The notes below the pieces were generated by a model that searched no databases, was not told the DNA's origin, and saw only the letters and a list, made by a program, of their open reading frames with translations. Positions 1 to 6,384 of a stretch of DNA of 10,510 nucleotides are shown here, piece after piece; the first letter of the stretch is position 1, and each line of letters starts with the position of its first letter. The position numbers and the translations under genes were made by a program. This stretch comes from Microthrixaceae bacterium (GTDB lineage Bacteria; Actinomycetota; Acidimicrobiia; Acidimicrobiales; Acidimicrobilacustridaceae): positions 1-10,510 of the forward strand of contig JAHFUU010000038.1 of assembly GCA_023264915.1 (NCBI GenBank), written 5' to 3'.

Positions 1-17
1 TTGGCAGGAACAAATCG

Positions 18-46
18 GGAACCTGACCGGACTCTAAGACGTCTGA
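18..46 (+). promoter_or_regulatory. Candidate ECF sigma-factor promoter upstream of the DUF4349 pair
   Basis: GGAACC at 18-23 is followed after exactly 16 bases by CGTCT at 40-44. This is the classic layout of extracytoplasmic-function sigma promoters (GGAAC, 16-17 bases, CGTC). The predicted start near 50-53 leaves about a 42-base leader containing the purine-rich ribosome site at 81-92. ECF control would suit an envelope lipoprotein gene. The call rests on motif and spacing only. Confidence 0.5.
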
Positions 47-94
47 GCCCTACGGTGACCGCGACGCGGCGGTCGAGATCAGGGAGAAGGGGCA

Positions 95-1000
95 ATGACC
101 ACCAGGCGTACGGGTGCCCTCGCTGCGGCACTGTGTCTTGCATCGATCCCTCTCGTGGCGGGCTGCTCGCAGAGCTCGGGCGTTTCGAGGAGCGAGTCCG
201 CCCCGAGAGCCCAGGACCAGGCGGTCAAGTCCGGTGCCTCGGACCAGAACAGCGCCAGCGAGAAGGCCGCGAACGTGCAGGTGCTGGACGGCTCTCCCGC
301 CCAGACCGGCCGACAGGTCGTCTCGACCGCGACCATGGCCGTCAAGGTCGACGATGTCGTGCCAGCTAAGGAGAAGGCGACCGCCAGCATCGAGGGCCTC
401 GGCGGTGATCTGTACAACGAGCAGACGAGCCTGTCGACCAGGTCGACCGCCACGGTCACCTACAAGGTTCCACCCGAGAAGTTCAACGAGGCCCTCCGCG
501 ACCTGGCGGGGCTGGGCAAGCTCAGCTCCCAGGATGTCAAGACCGAAGACGTGACCCAGCAGGTCGTCGACCTCGATGCTCGGATCCGGGCCGCGGAGGC
601 GAGCACTCAGCGCGTGACCGATCTGGTCGGCCGCACCAACAACGTCACCGAGCTGGCGAACCTCGAGAACGAGGTGCAGCGCCGCCAGGCCGAGCTCGAG
701 AGCCTGCGCGGACAGAAGCGCACGCTCGATGCCCGCATCGATCTGGCCACGATCGTGTTGACCCTGAGCAACGACGATGCACCTGCCAAACCGTCAGAAG
801 CACATCTGCCGGGATTCCTCGATGGGCTCTCGGGTGGCTGGACCGCATTCATCAACGTGATGACCGTGACCGGAGCCGTGGTTGGGGCACTGATCCCCTT
901 CGCCTGGATCGCTGTGCTGGTCGCTGTGCTCATCTGGCTACTGCGCCGCAAGTCGCGCTCCGCGCGGGCCCCTGCCGGGGCACCTGCGCCACCGGCTTGA
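95..1000 (+). CDS. DUF4349 domain-containing lipoprotein with C-terminal membrane helix
   Basis: This 301-residue protein is probably exported and lipid-anchored. Residues 1-23 form a signal peptide with an RR pair, a hydrophobic core and the lipobox LVAGC, with Cys24 as the lipidation site. A short polar linker follows. The DUF4349 domain spans about residues 60-230 and includes a charged, coiled-coil-like stretch at about 153-225 (DVTQQVVDLDAR, then LENEVQRRQAELESLRGQK). A C-terminal transmembrane helix (about 260-283) ends in RRK. Lipoprotein start plus C-terminal helix is a layout I recall as typical for DUF4349 proteins, whose function is unknown. The start is supported by the purine-rich site AGGGAGAAGG at 81-90. 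The next gene is a paralog 81 bases downstream, probably co-transcribed. A likely ECF-type promoter lies at 18-46. I infer a role in envelope stress or structure; this is not shown by the sequence. Confidence 0.9.
   Translation: MTTRRTGALAAALCLASIPLVAGCSQSSGVSRSESAPRAQDQAVKSGASDQNSASEKAANVQVLDGSPAQTGRQVVSTATMAVKVDDVVPAKEKATASIEGLGGDLYNEQTSLSTRSTATVTYKVPPEKFNEALRDLAGLGKLSSQDVKTEDVTQQVVDLDARIRAAEASTQRVTDLVGRTNNVTELANLENEVQRRQAELESLRGQKRTLDARIDLATIVLTLSNDDAPAKPSEAHLPGFLDGLSGGWTAFINVMTVTGAVVGALIPFAWIAVLVAVLIWLLRRKSRSARAPAGAPAPPA
661..690 (+). repeat. 30-base exact repeat, copy 1 (in the first DUF4349 gene)
   Basis: This stretch is identical base for base to 1936-1965 in the neighbouring paralog. 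It encodes the coiled-coil core LENEVQRRQA. The bases just before and after differ between copies, so the identity is sharply bounded. It reflects tandem duplication with either strong constraint or local gene conversion. Confidence 0.85.
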
Positions 1001-1001
1001 A

Positions 1002-1032
1002 TCGGCGTGGCCGACCCATGAGGTAACGCCGA
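1002..1032 (+). other. Inverted repeat between the two DUF4349 genes
   Basis: TCGGCGT at 1002-1008 pairs perfectly with ACGCCGA at 1026-1032 across a 17-base loop. No T-run follows, so it is not a classical intrinsic terminator. A second, smaller stem (GGCGT 1053-1057 with ACGCC 1065-1069) sits directly before the ribosome site of the next gene. These could reduce read-through or set relative expression of the paralogs, or could be chance in GC-rich DNA. Confidence 0.3.
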
Positions 1033-1069
1033 CCGTTGCTCGGGCATGAGAGGGCGTCGATCCCACGCC

Positions 1070-1076
1070 GGAGGTG
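1070..1076 (+). promoter_or_regulatory. Shine-Dalgarno site that decides the start of the second DUF4349 gene
   Basis: GGAGGTG ends five bases before ATG 1082. The alternative in-frame ATG at 1046 has no such site, only GCTCGGGC before it, so the 12-residue longer version is unlikely. Confidence 0.75.
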
Positions 1077-1081
1077 CCCTC

Positions 1082-2284
1082 ATGGCTTCAGTGCCCACGA
1101 CCGTTGTGACCGGACCTGTTGCGGCGGGCGAGCAGCGCACAGTGGTCCGTCCACATGGCGAACCACCCGGTCGCCCGCTGTCGCCTGATGAGGGCGGGTC
1201 ACCCGATCAGCCGCTGTCACCTGAGCCCCCCCAGACCGCGGGCGCCAAGCATCCACTCCCGTCACGACCCCGTCGCAATCGATCGCGACTCGTCCCCTAC
1301 GTCGCCGTCCTGGCATTGGTCGTCCTGGCAGTCGGCGCGATGACGCTCGGAGGTCGTTCGGCATCCTCGAAGTTCAGCTCGGTCGGGAACGCGATCGACA
1401 GTGGGTCTGGCCGGCCCGCCGTGCCCGCAGGTGACGCGCAGCCGGTGGCGAGGGCCAGCGGGGGACAGTCACAACAAGCATCGAGCTCGGCATCACCCGC
1501 GGGCGCGGCACCGGCGTCGTCTGCCTCGGCGGCTCCCTCGTCGGCCGGGGTCAAGGTGCTCGACGCGCCTGCCTCTGAGACGGGCAGGAAGGTTGTCTCG
1601 ACGGGGTCGCTCACGGTCCGCACCGACGACGTCGTATCTGCCAAGTCAAAGGCCGATGAGGTGGCGGTCAACCTCGGTGGCCTGGTCTTCGGCGAGCAGA
1701 CAACCGTCAGCTCGACCTCGAAGTCACAGGTCACCTTGAAGGTTCCCCCGGAAGCCTTCGAGCAGGCGCTCCGCGAGCTGGCAGGGCTCGGACGCCTCGT
1801 GTCAGAGGAGGTCAAGACCGACGATGTCACCCAGCAGGTGGTCGACCTCGACGCGCGCATCCACTCGGCCGAGGCGAGCCTGGCGCGCGTGCGTGATCTG
1901 GTCGGCCGGACCAACAACCTGACCGAGTTGGCGAGCCTCGAGAACGAGGTGCAGCGCCGCCAGGCAGACCTCGAGAGCTTGCAGGGCCAGAAGCGCACCC
2001 TGGAGGGCAGGACCGACCAGGCAACGATCGTCCTCACCCTCGAGACCGCCGCCGTTCCCCCCGGTTCACGAGAAGCCTCGGCCGCTCCTCCAGAGCCGTC
2101 CCATCTCCCAGGGTTCGCCGACGGCATCAATGTCGGCTGGAACGCTCTGGTCAGCACCGGCACGGTGGTCGGTGCCGCCCTCGGCCTGGTCCTGCCGTTC
2201 GTGTGGCTCGCCGCGCCGATCGCAGCTGTCTGGATGCTCGGTCGCCGTCGCCACAGTCGCCGGCTTGCGGATGCTCCCGCGTGA
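1082..2284 (+). CDS. DUF4349 domain-containing protein, membrane-anchored paralog
   Basis: This 400-residue paralog shares most of its DUF4349 domain with the upstream lipoprotein (for example DVTQQVVDLDAR, DLVGRTNN and LENEVQRRQA in both). Its N-terminus differs. A proline-rich, probably cytoplasmic tail of about 68 residues contains PLSP twice. It is followed by RPRRNRSR and one transmembrane segment at about 70-91, with no lipobox cysteine. A flexible Ser/Ala/Pro/Gln-rich tether (about 113-156) leads to the domain. The coiled-coil-like segment and a C-terminal helix (about 364-387, ending GRRRHSRR) follow. A second membrane anchor suggests both ends of the folded domain are tied to the membrane. 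Function is unknown in the family. The start at 1082 was chosen for its GGAGGTG site. The gene follows its paralog by 81 bases, and its stop is five bases from the convergent DUF6159 gene. Confidence 0.88.
   Translation: MASVPTTVVTGPVAAGEQRTVVRPHGEPPGRPLSPDEGGSPDQPLSPEPPQTAGAKHPLPSRPRRNRSRLVPYVAVLALVVLAVGAMTLGGRSASSKFSSVGNAIDSGSGRPAVPAGDAQPVARASGGQSQQASSSASPAGAAPASSASAAPSSAGVKVLDAPASETGRKVVSTGSLTVRTDDVVSAKSKADEVAVNLGGLVFGEQTTVSSTSKSQVTLKVPPEAFEQALRELAGLGRLVSEEVKTDDVTQQVVDLDARIHSAEASLARVRDLVGRTNNLTELASLENEVQRRQADLESLQGQKRTLEGRTDQATIVLTLETAAVPPGSREASAAPPEPSHLPGFADGINVGWNALVSTGTVVGAALGLVLPFVWLAAPIAAVWMLGRRRHSRRLADAPA
1936..1965 (+). repeat. 30-base exact repeat, copy 2 (in the second DUF4349 gene)
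   Basis: Identical to 661-690. It encodes the same LENEVQRRQA segment in the same frame of the paralogous coiled-coil region. Confidence 0.85.
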
Positions 2285-2289
2285 TCTGG

Positions 2290-3159
2290 TCAGAGGATGC
2301 CGAGCTTCTTGTTGCGGAAGGCGGCCTGGAGGGTCTGCTGATCGAAGCCCTGTGGCACGTAGCCGGTGGCCGCGTACATGAACAGGGCAGTGCGGTAGAT
2401 GCCTGTCAGAGCGGACACGATCACAGCACCGACGGTGATGATGACGAGCGCCAGCACTATCCCAACCATCCACAGCCTGACTGCGATGAACAGCGCGCCG
2501 ATGCTGATGGCCACGAGCATCACGAGCAGGTTGATGAAGCCGAAGCCGATGTTGGCAGCCAGGTTCTCACCCCAGGTCTTGCGAAGGACCTCGGCCGAAC
2601 GCTTGAGCGCGGCAAAGGGCCCGAGCCCTTCGATGACGACGAAGGGCACGGCGAGCCACGACACGACGTTCCAGGCGAAGTTGATGGTCGAGGCGATCAG
2701 CTGGCCGAGGATGCCGCCCCGCTCGGCGATCGAACGGAGCACCAGCCCCACGGTCGCGTTGATCAGGGCCCACCCGAGAAGTTGGGGAAGCCTGGTGGAT
2801 GCCTTGGCGAAGGCGCTGCCCAGGGTCGGGGTGCCGCCCGTGAGCCGCTCGTGCGCGCCAGCCATCAGCACAGCCGTGAAGAAGGTGACCACGACGGACA
2901 GGAGCACGTACCCGGCCACGATCACGATGTATGTCGCCGGGGTCTGCTGGTACTGGGTCGAGGTGACCGAGCCGTCCAAGGGGTTCGTGCTCCTTGCCGG
3001 GACCTTGCTGATCGTGGCGAAGATGCCGACACCCATGGCTGCCATCACAGCCGCGGAGCAGAATGCCGAGATCACCGGGATGGTCGCCAGATGCTTGTCG
3101 GTCTTGAGCACCCCCCAAGAGGTCTTGAGGAGCTGCATCGAGTTCTGGATCTTTCCCAT
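2290..3159 (-). CDS. DUF6159 family integral membrane protein
   Basis: A 289-residue polytopic membrane protein of unknown function. The opening (MGKIQNSMQLLKTSWGVLKTDKHL, read as an amphipathic cytoplasmic start) and the overall layout match the DUF6159 family as I recall it. Six hydrophobic segments are visible at about 25-48, 75-100, 127-144, 155-178, 204-227 and 230-251. A loop at about 180-200 (GPFAALKRSAEVLRKTWGEN) resembles the conserved PFxALKRS element of this and related membrane families. The C-terminus (about 254-289) is hydrophilic. It is convergent with the DUF4349 pair, with five bases between stops, and divergent from the herA operon. ATG 3159 has no convincing Shine-Dalgarno but sits just behind a promoter-like sequence, consistent with leaderless transcription. 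No enzymatic motif is visible. Confidence 0.82.
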   Translation of the reverse strand: MGKIQNSMQLLKTSWGVLKTDKHLATIPVISAFCSAAVMAAMGVGIFATISKVPARSTNPLDGSVTSTQYQQTPATYIVIVAGYVLLSVVVTFFTAVLMAGAHERLTGGTPTLGSAFAKASTRLPQLLGWALINATVGLVLRSIAERGGILGQLIASTINFAWNVVSWLAVPFVVIEGLGPFAALKRSAEVLRKTWGENLAANIGFGFINLLVMLVAISIGALFIAVRLWMVGIVLALVIITVGAVIVSALTGIYRTALFMYAATGYVPQGFDQQTLQAAFRNKKLGIL

Positions 3160-3165
3160 CCGCCC

Positions 3166-3194
3166 AGCGTAGTGACGGCTGTGTCACCCGTCAC
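3166..3194 (-). promoter_or_regulatory. Candidate leaderless promoter of the DUF6159 gene
   Basis: On the minus strand, GTGACG (3194-3189) resembles a -35 box and TACGCT (3171-3166) fits the TAnnnT -10 pattern, with a 17-base spacer. The -10 box ends six bases before the ATG, so transcription would begin at or next to the start codon. That explains the absence of a ribosome site. Leaderless mRNAs are common in actinobacteria. Confidence 0.4.
3172..3187. promoter_or_regulatory. Dyad GTGAC-N6-GTCAC in the divergent intergenic region
   Basis: GTGAC 3172-3176 and GTCAC 3183-3187 form an operator-like palindrome. It lies inside the spacer of the candidate DUF6159 promoter. A 7-base tandem repeat GTCACCC (3183-3189 and 3190-3196) adds a third half-site. 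A bound regulator here would overlap the promoter. No specific regulator is recognised. Confidence 0.3.
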
Positions 3195-3200
3195 CCACTT

Positions 3201-3220
3201 AATGGCCAGCCAGGGCCATT
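3201..3220. repeat. Perfect inverted repeat AATGGCC-N6-GGCCATT
   Basis: Seven-base arms at 3201-3207 and 3214-3220 enclose AGCCAG. It lies about midway between the DUF6159 gene and the herA start region, upstream of both. It could be an operator or an mRNA hairpin. No T-run follows on either strand, so a terminator is unlikely. Confidence 0.4.
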
Positions 3221-3237
3221 GGCCGGTTCCTGCGGTG

Positions 3238-3257
3238 CTGGTCAAGGGATGAACCAG
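3238..3257. promoter_or_regulatory. Dyad CTGGT-N10-ACCAG upstream of herA
   Basis: Five-base arms at 3238-3242 and 3253-3257 span 20 bases, the size of a typical dimeric repressor site. It is the third dyad within 90 bases of this divergent region. Short arms make chance occurrence possible. Confidence 0.2.
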
Positions 3258-3308
3258 ACCAAGCTCCACAGCGTGCTCAGCCAGGCAAATGCCGTCACAG
3301 GGGGTGGT

Positions 3309-3314
3309 TACTGT
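3309..3314 (+). promoter_or_regulatory. Candidate -10 element for the herA operon
   Basis: TACTGT fits TAnnnT and ends seven bases before ATG 3322, which would make that ATG the 5' end of a leaderless transcript. No good -35 box is seen 16-18 bases upstream (GCAAAT region), so the call is weak. Confidence 0.3.
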
Positions 3315-3321
3315 TCTCTGG

Positions 3322-5145
3322 ATGGGAGACGAGGTGGATGCGGTGAGAGACGGCACTTCCGGCAGCCCGGTGCGGGGCGCCGGCGAGAGCGCGCACGAGG
3401 CAGCGGCTGGCACCGCCGGTGAGGGGCATGTCGAGACAGTGCCCGGGGGTGCGGTTGCGGGTCTCGTGATCGGCACCGACGATGCGACACCGCTCGAGTA
3501 CTGGGTCGCGGTGGCGCCGGGTTCGATCCTTCAGCTCGACGACGTGGTGGCTCTTGACCGCACCCTCCCAGATGGCTCCAAGGTGGCCATGTACGGCGTC
3601 GTCATCCAGGTTCGGGCACGCCACGAGGGGGCCCGCTTCGACAGCGACGTGTTCTTGATCGCCGACGGGGTCATGCCCGCCGAGGTCAGCGAGGCGGCTC
3701 TGGTCCAGGCCACCAGGTTCGAGCCTGAGGTCTTCGTGCCACCGCTGCCTGGCGAGGCGGTGCGCAAGGCGGCCGGCGTCGAACGTGACCGGGCACTGTT
3801 CGCTGACACCATGCGCCGGCCCCTCCCGGCTGGGCTGTCCCGCGACGACGAGCCGGTCCTCGTCAACCTCGAGTTCGTCGACGGCACCCGAGGCGCACAC
3901 GTCAACATCAGCGGCATCAGCGGTGTGGCGACCAAGACCACCTACGCCACCTTCCTCGTCTACTCGTTGTTCAACTCGGGCGTGTTGGGTGCCGAGGCGA
4001 TGAACACCAAGGCCCTCGTCTTCAACGTCAAGGGTGAGGACCTGTTGTTCTTGGACCACCCAAACGTCGAGCTCACCGACCATGAACGGGACCGCTACCG
4101 GCGCTTGGGCCTGCCCGTGGGCGCGTTCGGGAGCGTGGCCGTGTTCGCCCCGCCGCGCCGGGGCGACAACAACGCCACGCCCGACGTGGCCAGCCGCACC
4201 TTCGGCGTCACCTCGTTCTACTGGACCTTGCACGAGTTCTGCGCACACGAGCTGCTGCCGTTCCTGTTCGCCGACGCAGAGGACGATCGTGCCCAGTACA
4301 CGCTCGTCATCCACAACGTCGCCGCCCAGCTCAAGCACGCGGCACCCGCAGGCGAGGGGGCGGTGTCGATAGATGGGGCGACCGTGCGCACCTTCTCACA
4401 GCTCGTCGACGTGATACAGGCCAAGCTCGACCCCGACGACGCTGACTATGACCGCTGGGCCGGCCGGGCGATCGGGCAGGGCACCGTCAACGCGTTCATC
4501 CGTCGGCTGCACGGGGCCGTGCGGCACGTCGAGCACCTCGTCCGTGCCGATCAACCCGGTTCCGGTTTCCACCAGGTCGGCTTCGACTCACAGGTCACCG
4601 TCGTCGACCTCCACAACCTCAACGACCGGGCCAAGCGGTTCGTCGTGGGAGTCGTCCTGCGCCGCGCGTTCGAACGCAAGGAGCGCTCGGGTCAGGCCAG
4701 GCCGCTTCAGTTCGTCGTCCTCGACGAGCTCAACAAGTACGCGCCGCGCGACGGATCCAGCCCGATCAAGGAGATCCTGTTGGATGTCGCCGAACGGGGA
4801 CGCTCGCTCGGGATCATCCTGATCGGTGCGCAGCAGACGGCGTCCGAGGTCGAACGGCGAATCGTCGCGAACTCCTCGATCCGTGTCGTCGGGCGGCTCG
4901 ACGCGGCCGAGGCAGGTCGCGGAGAGTACGGCTTCCTGCCCGCGGTGCAGCGCCAGCGAGCCACCCTCATCAAGCCCGGCACCATGATCCTCAGCCAGCC
5001 CGAGCTGCCCGTGCCGCTGGTGGTGCAGTTCCCCTTCCCGGCGTGGGCCACCCGCGCAAGCGAGGCGTCTGCGCTCGACAATCCTGCCGCGCCGGGTGCG
5101 GGCGCCGAAGCGACCCGCGACCCCTTCGCGGGATTCCCCTCATGA
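3322..5145 (+). CDS. herA: HerA-type DNA translocase ATPase (HAS barrel plus DUF87 ATPase)
   Basis: This 607-residue protein matches the HerA/FtsK-class ATPases, which form hexamers that pump double-stranded DNA and partner with nucleases. An N-terminal barrel (about 45-135, starting GLVIGTDDATPLEYWVAV) resembles the HAS domain. The nucleotide loop is at 198-206 (GISGVATKT), with K205-T206 but Thr204 where Walker A normally has Gly. Walker B is FVVLDELNKYAP, with D468-E469. The sensor-like GAQQT is at about 502-506, followed by a basic RRIVANSSIR stretch that may supply an arginine finger. The start is uncertain. ATG 3289 has no clear ribosome site; ATG 3322 could be leaderless behind TACTGT; GTG 3343 has GAGG eight bases upstream. 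The conserved part begins well inside all three. It is first of an apparent herA-sbcD-sbcC-nurA-like operon. The sbcD start lies 25 bases after its stop, through nested start codons. Confidence 0.87.
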   Translation: MGDEVDAVRDGTSGSPVRGAGESAHEAAAGTAGEGHVETVPGGAVAGLVIGTDDATPLEYWVAVAPGSILQLDDVVALDRTLPDGSKVAMYGVVIQVRARHEGARFDSDVFLIADGVMPAEVSEAALVQATRFEPEVFVPPLPGEAVRKAAGVERDRALFADTMRRPLPAGLSRDDEPVLVNLEFVDGTRGAHVNISGISGVATKTTYATFLVYSLFNSGVLGAEAMNTKALVFNVKGEDLLFLDHPNVELTDHERDRYRRLGLPVGAFGSVAVFAPPRRGDNNATPDVASRTFGVTSFYWTLHEFCAHELLPFLFADAEDDRAQYTLVIHNVAAQLKHAAPAGEGAVSIDGATVRTFSQLVDVIQAKLDPDDADYDRWAGRAIGQGTVNAFIRRLHGAVRHVEHLVRADQPGSGFHQVGFDSQVTVVDLHNLNDRAKRFVVGVVLRRAFERKERSGQARPLQFVVLDELNKYAPRDGSSPIKEILLDVAERGRSLGIILIGAQQTASEVERRIVANSSIRVVGRLDAAEAGRGEYGFLPAVQRQRATLIKPGTMILSQPELPVPLVVQFPFPAWATRASEASALDNPAAPGAGAEATRDPFAGFPS

Positions 5146-5183
5146 GGTCCCTTCCGTGAGGTCCCTGTCGTGAGGTTGCTGCA
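5142..5183 (+). repeat. Triplicated 14-base start region with nested stop/start codons before sbcD
   Basis: Three 14-base units begin at 5142, 5156 and 5170, each starting ATG or GTG followed by AGG (units 1 and 2 match at 11 of 14 bases, units 2 and 3 at 10 of 14). The herA stop TGA 5143-5145 overlaps ATG 5142. That ATG opens MRSLP and stops at 5157-5159, overlapping GTG 5156. The GTG opens VRSLS and stops at 5171-5173, overlapping GTG 5170, the true sbcD start. Ribosomes could therefore pass from herA to sbcD through two five-codon steps. Each unit also supplies a GAGG purine run about 8-9 bases before the next start. Replication slippage is the likely origin. Confidence 0.8.
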
Positions 5184-6384
5184 CACGTCTGACTGGCATG
5201 TCGGGAAGGCGATGCGGGGGGCAAGCCGTGCTGCCGAGCACGAAGCCGTGCTCGCTGAGATCGTCGGCATCGCCAACGAGCGCGAGGTCGACGTGGTGCT
5301 CGTGGCAGGCGATCTGTTCGAGACGGCGGCTCCGTCGCCCGAATCCGAGCGGATCGTCTATCGGGCACTGCTCGGCTTGGCAGCCGATGCTCGACGGCCG
5401 GTGGCAGTGATCAGCGGCAACCACGACAACTCCAGGCGCCTCGCCGCCGTGGCTCCCCTTCTCGCACTCGGCGGGGTGACGGTTCAGACCGCTCTTGCGT
5501 CTCCAGACCACGGTGGGGTGCTTGCAATCGACGTCGGCGCGGTGGCCCTCCGCGTCGCGATGGTCCCGTTCCCCTCACAGCGATATGTCGTGCACGCCGA
5601 CGACCTGATGGGTCTCGGGGCCGACAAGCACGCCCAGCTCTATGACGACCGGCTCCGGAAGGTCATCGAGGCTCTTGCCGGAGGGTTCGCCGACGGTGCG
5701 GTCAACGTGGTGCTTGCCCACCTGTTCTGTGCGGGCGGTGTTCTGGGAGGTGGCGAGCGAAGCGCCCACACGATCATCGACTACTCGGTCAGCGTGACTG
5801 CCTTCCCTGCCACCGCGCACTACGTGGCTCTCGGTCACCTGCACAGAGCCCAGTCCCTCGCTGGCCCGTGCCCGATCTTCTACAGCGGGTCGCCTCTGCA
5901 GATGGACTTCGGTGAGAGCAGCGACACAAAGGCTGTGCTGGTCATCGATGCTGACCCTGGTGTGCCCGCCTCGGTGACCGAGGTACCGCTCACGTCAGGG
6001 CGCGACCTCCGCACCCTCAAGGGCACGCTGACAGAGCTCGAAGGTCTTGTCGGTACCACAGGCGATGCGTTCTTGCGCGTTGAGGTCGACGAGCCCTCAC
6101 GGGCTGGTTTGGCTGACGATGTTCGCCAGCTCTTCCCCGATGCGGTAGAGGTGGTGGTGCCCGCAGGGGCACCAGGCGGCACCGACCGAGACCTGGCCGC
6201 ACGGGCCGGCCGCACGCCCCATGAGCTCTTCGAGATGTTCCTCGCCGAGCGCAAGGTGCAGGACCCGCGGCTCGTGGCGATGTTCGACGCCCTGCTCGAC
6301 GAGGCGACACAGGCACGAGCCGGGGGTACCGATGGCGAGCTGGCCTGGACCTCTGAGCCGGGGGGTGGCAACGATGCGGCCTGA
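5170..6384 (+). CDS. sbcD: SbcD exonuclease subunit (Mre11 family)
   Basis: This 404-residue calcineurin-type phosphoesterase is the nuclease half of SbcCD, a Mn-dependent enzyme that trims double-strand ends, opens hairpins and clears protein-blocked ends. All expected metal-site positions are present: DWH (D8, H10), GDLFE (D48), GNHD (N84-H85), H184 in LAHLF, and GHLH (H223, H225). GNHD also supplies the transition-state histidine. The C-terminal part (about 250-395) is the capping and SbcC-binding region, including HELFEMFLAERKV. Length is normal for the family. GTG 5170 was chosen because MRLLHTSDWHVGK matches the canonical N-terminus. It overlaps the start of sbcC by 11 bases, implying translational coupling and matched subunit levels. 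Upstream lies herA with an unusual run of overlapping start codons. Confidence 0.95.
   Translation: MRLLHTSDWHVGKAMRGASRAAEHEAVLAEIVGIANEREVDVVLVAGDLFETAAPSPESERIVYRALLGLAADARRPVAVISGNHDNSRRLAAVAPLLALGGVTVQTALASPDHGGVLAIDVGAVALRVAMVPFPSQRYVVHADDLMGLGADKHAQLYDDRLRKVIEALAGGFADGAVNVVLAHLFCAGGVLGGGERSAHTIIDYSVSVTAFPATAHYVALGHLHRAQSLAGPCPIFYSGSPLQMDFGESSDTKAVLVIDADPGVPASVTEVPLTSGRDLRTLKGTLTELEGLVGTTGDAFLRVEVDEPSRAGLADDVRQLFPDAVEVVVPAGAPGGTDRDLAARAGRTPHELFEMFLAERKVQDPRLVAMFDALLDEATQARAGGTDGELAWTSEPGGGNDAA

Noticed and set aside
1..369. Open frame from TTG at the left edge
   Set aside because: It runs across the lipoprotein signal peptide in another frame and has an Arg/Gly-rich, low-complexity translation. 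The 95-1000 gene explains this region.
1002..1032. Intrinsic terminator after the first DUF4349 gene
   Set aside because: The stem is real, but the loop is 17 bases and no T-run follows. It is kept only as an inverted repeat.
2285..2289. Bidirectional terminator between the convergent DUF4349 and DUF6159 genes
   Set aside because: Only five bases separate the stops and no stem-loop with a T-run is visible around them.
2203..3252. Open frame of 349 codons on the plus strand opposite the DUF6159 gene
   Set aside because: The translation is His/Asp/Arg/Gly-rich without a fold pattern, while the minus strand encodes a clean six-helix membrane protein. It is a high-GC shadow frame.
3289..3321. 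herA start at ATG 3289
   Set aside because: Possible, but it has no ribosome site or nearby promoter, and the extra 11 residues are not recognisably conserved. Not excluded; ATG 3322 or GTG 3343 is preferred.
3295..4338. Open frame of 347 codons on the minus strand inside herA
   Set aside because: Composition is typical of an antisense shadow (runs of Val, Asp, Gly, His), and the plus strand carries HerA barrel and P-loop motifs over the same bases.
6221..6373. N-terminal extension of sbcC inside sbcD
   Set aside because: The frame is open, but the residues (SSSRCSSPSARC and onward) are not SbcC-like. The canonical N-terminus begins at ATG 6374 with a ribosome site.
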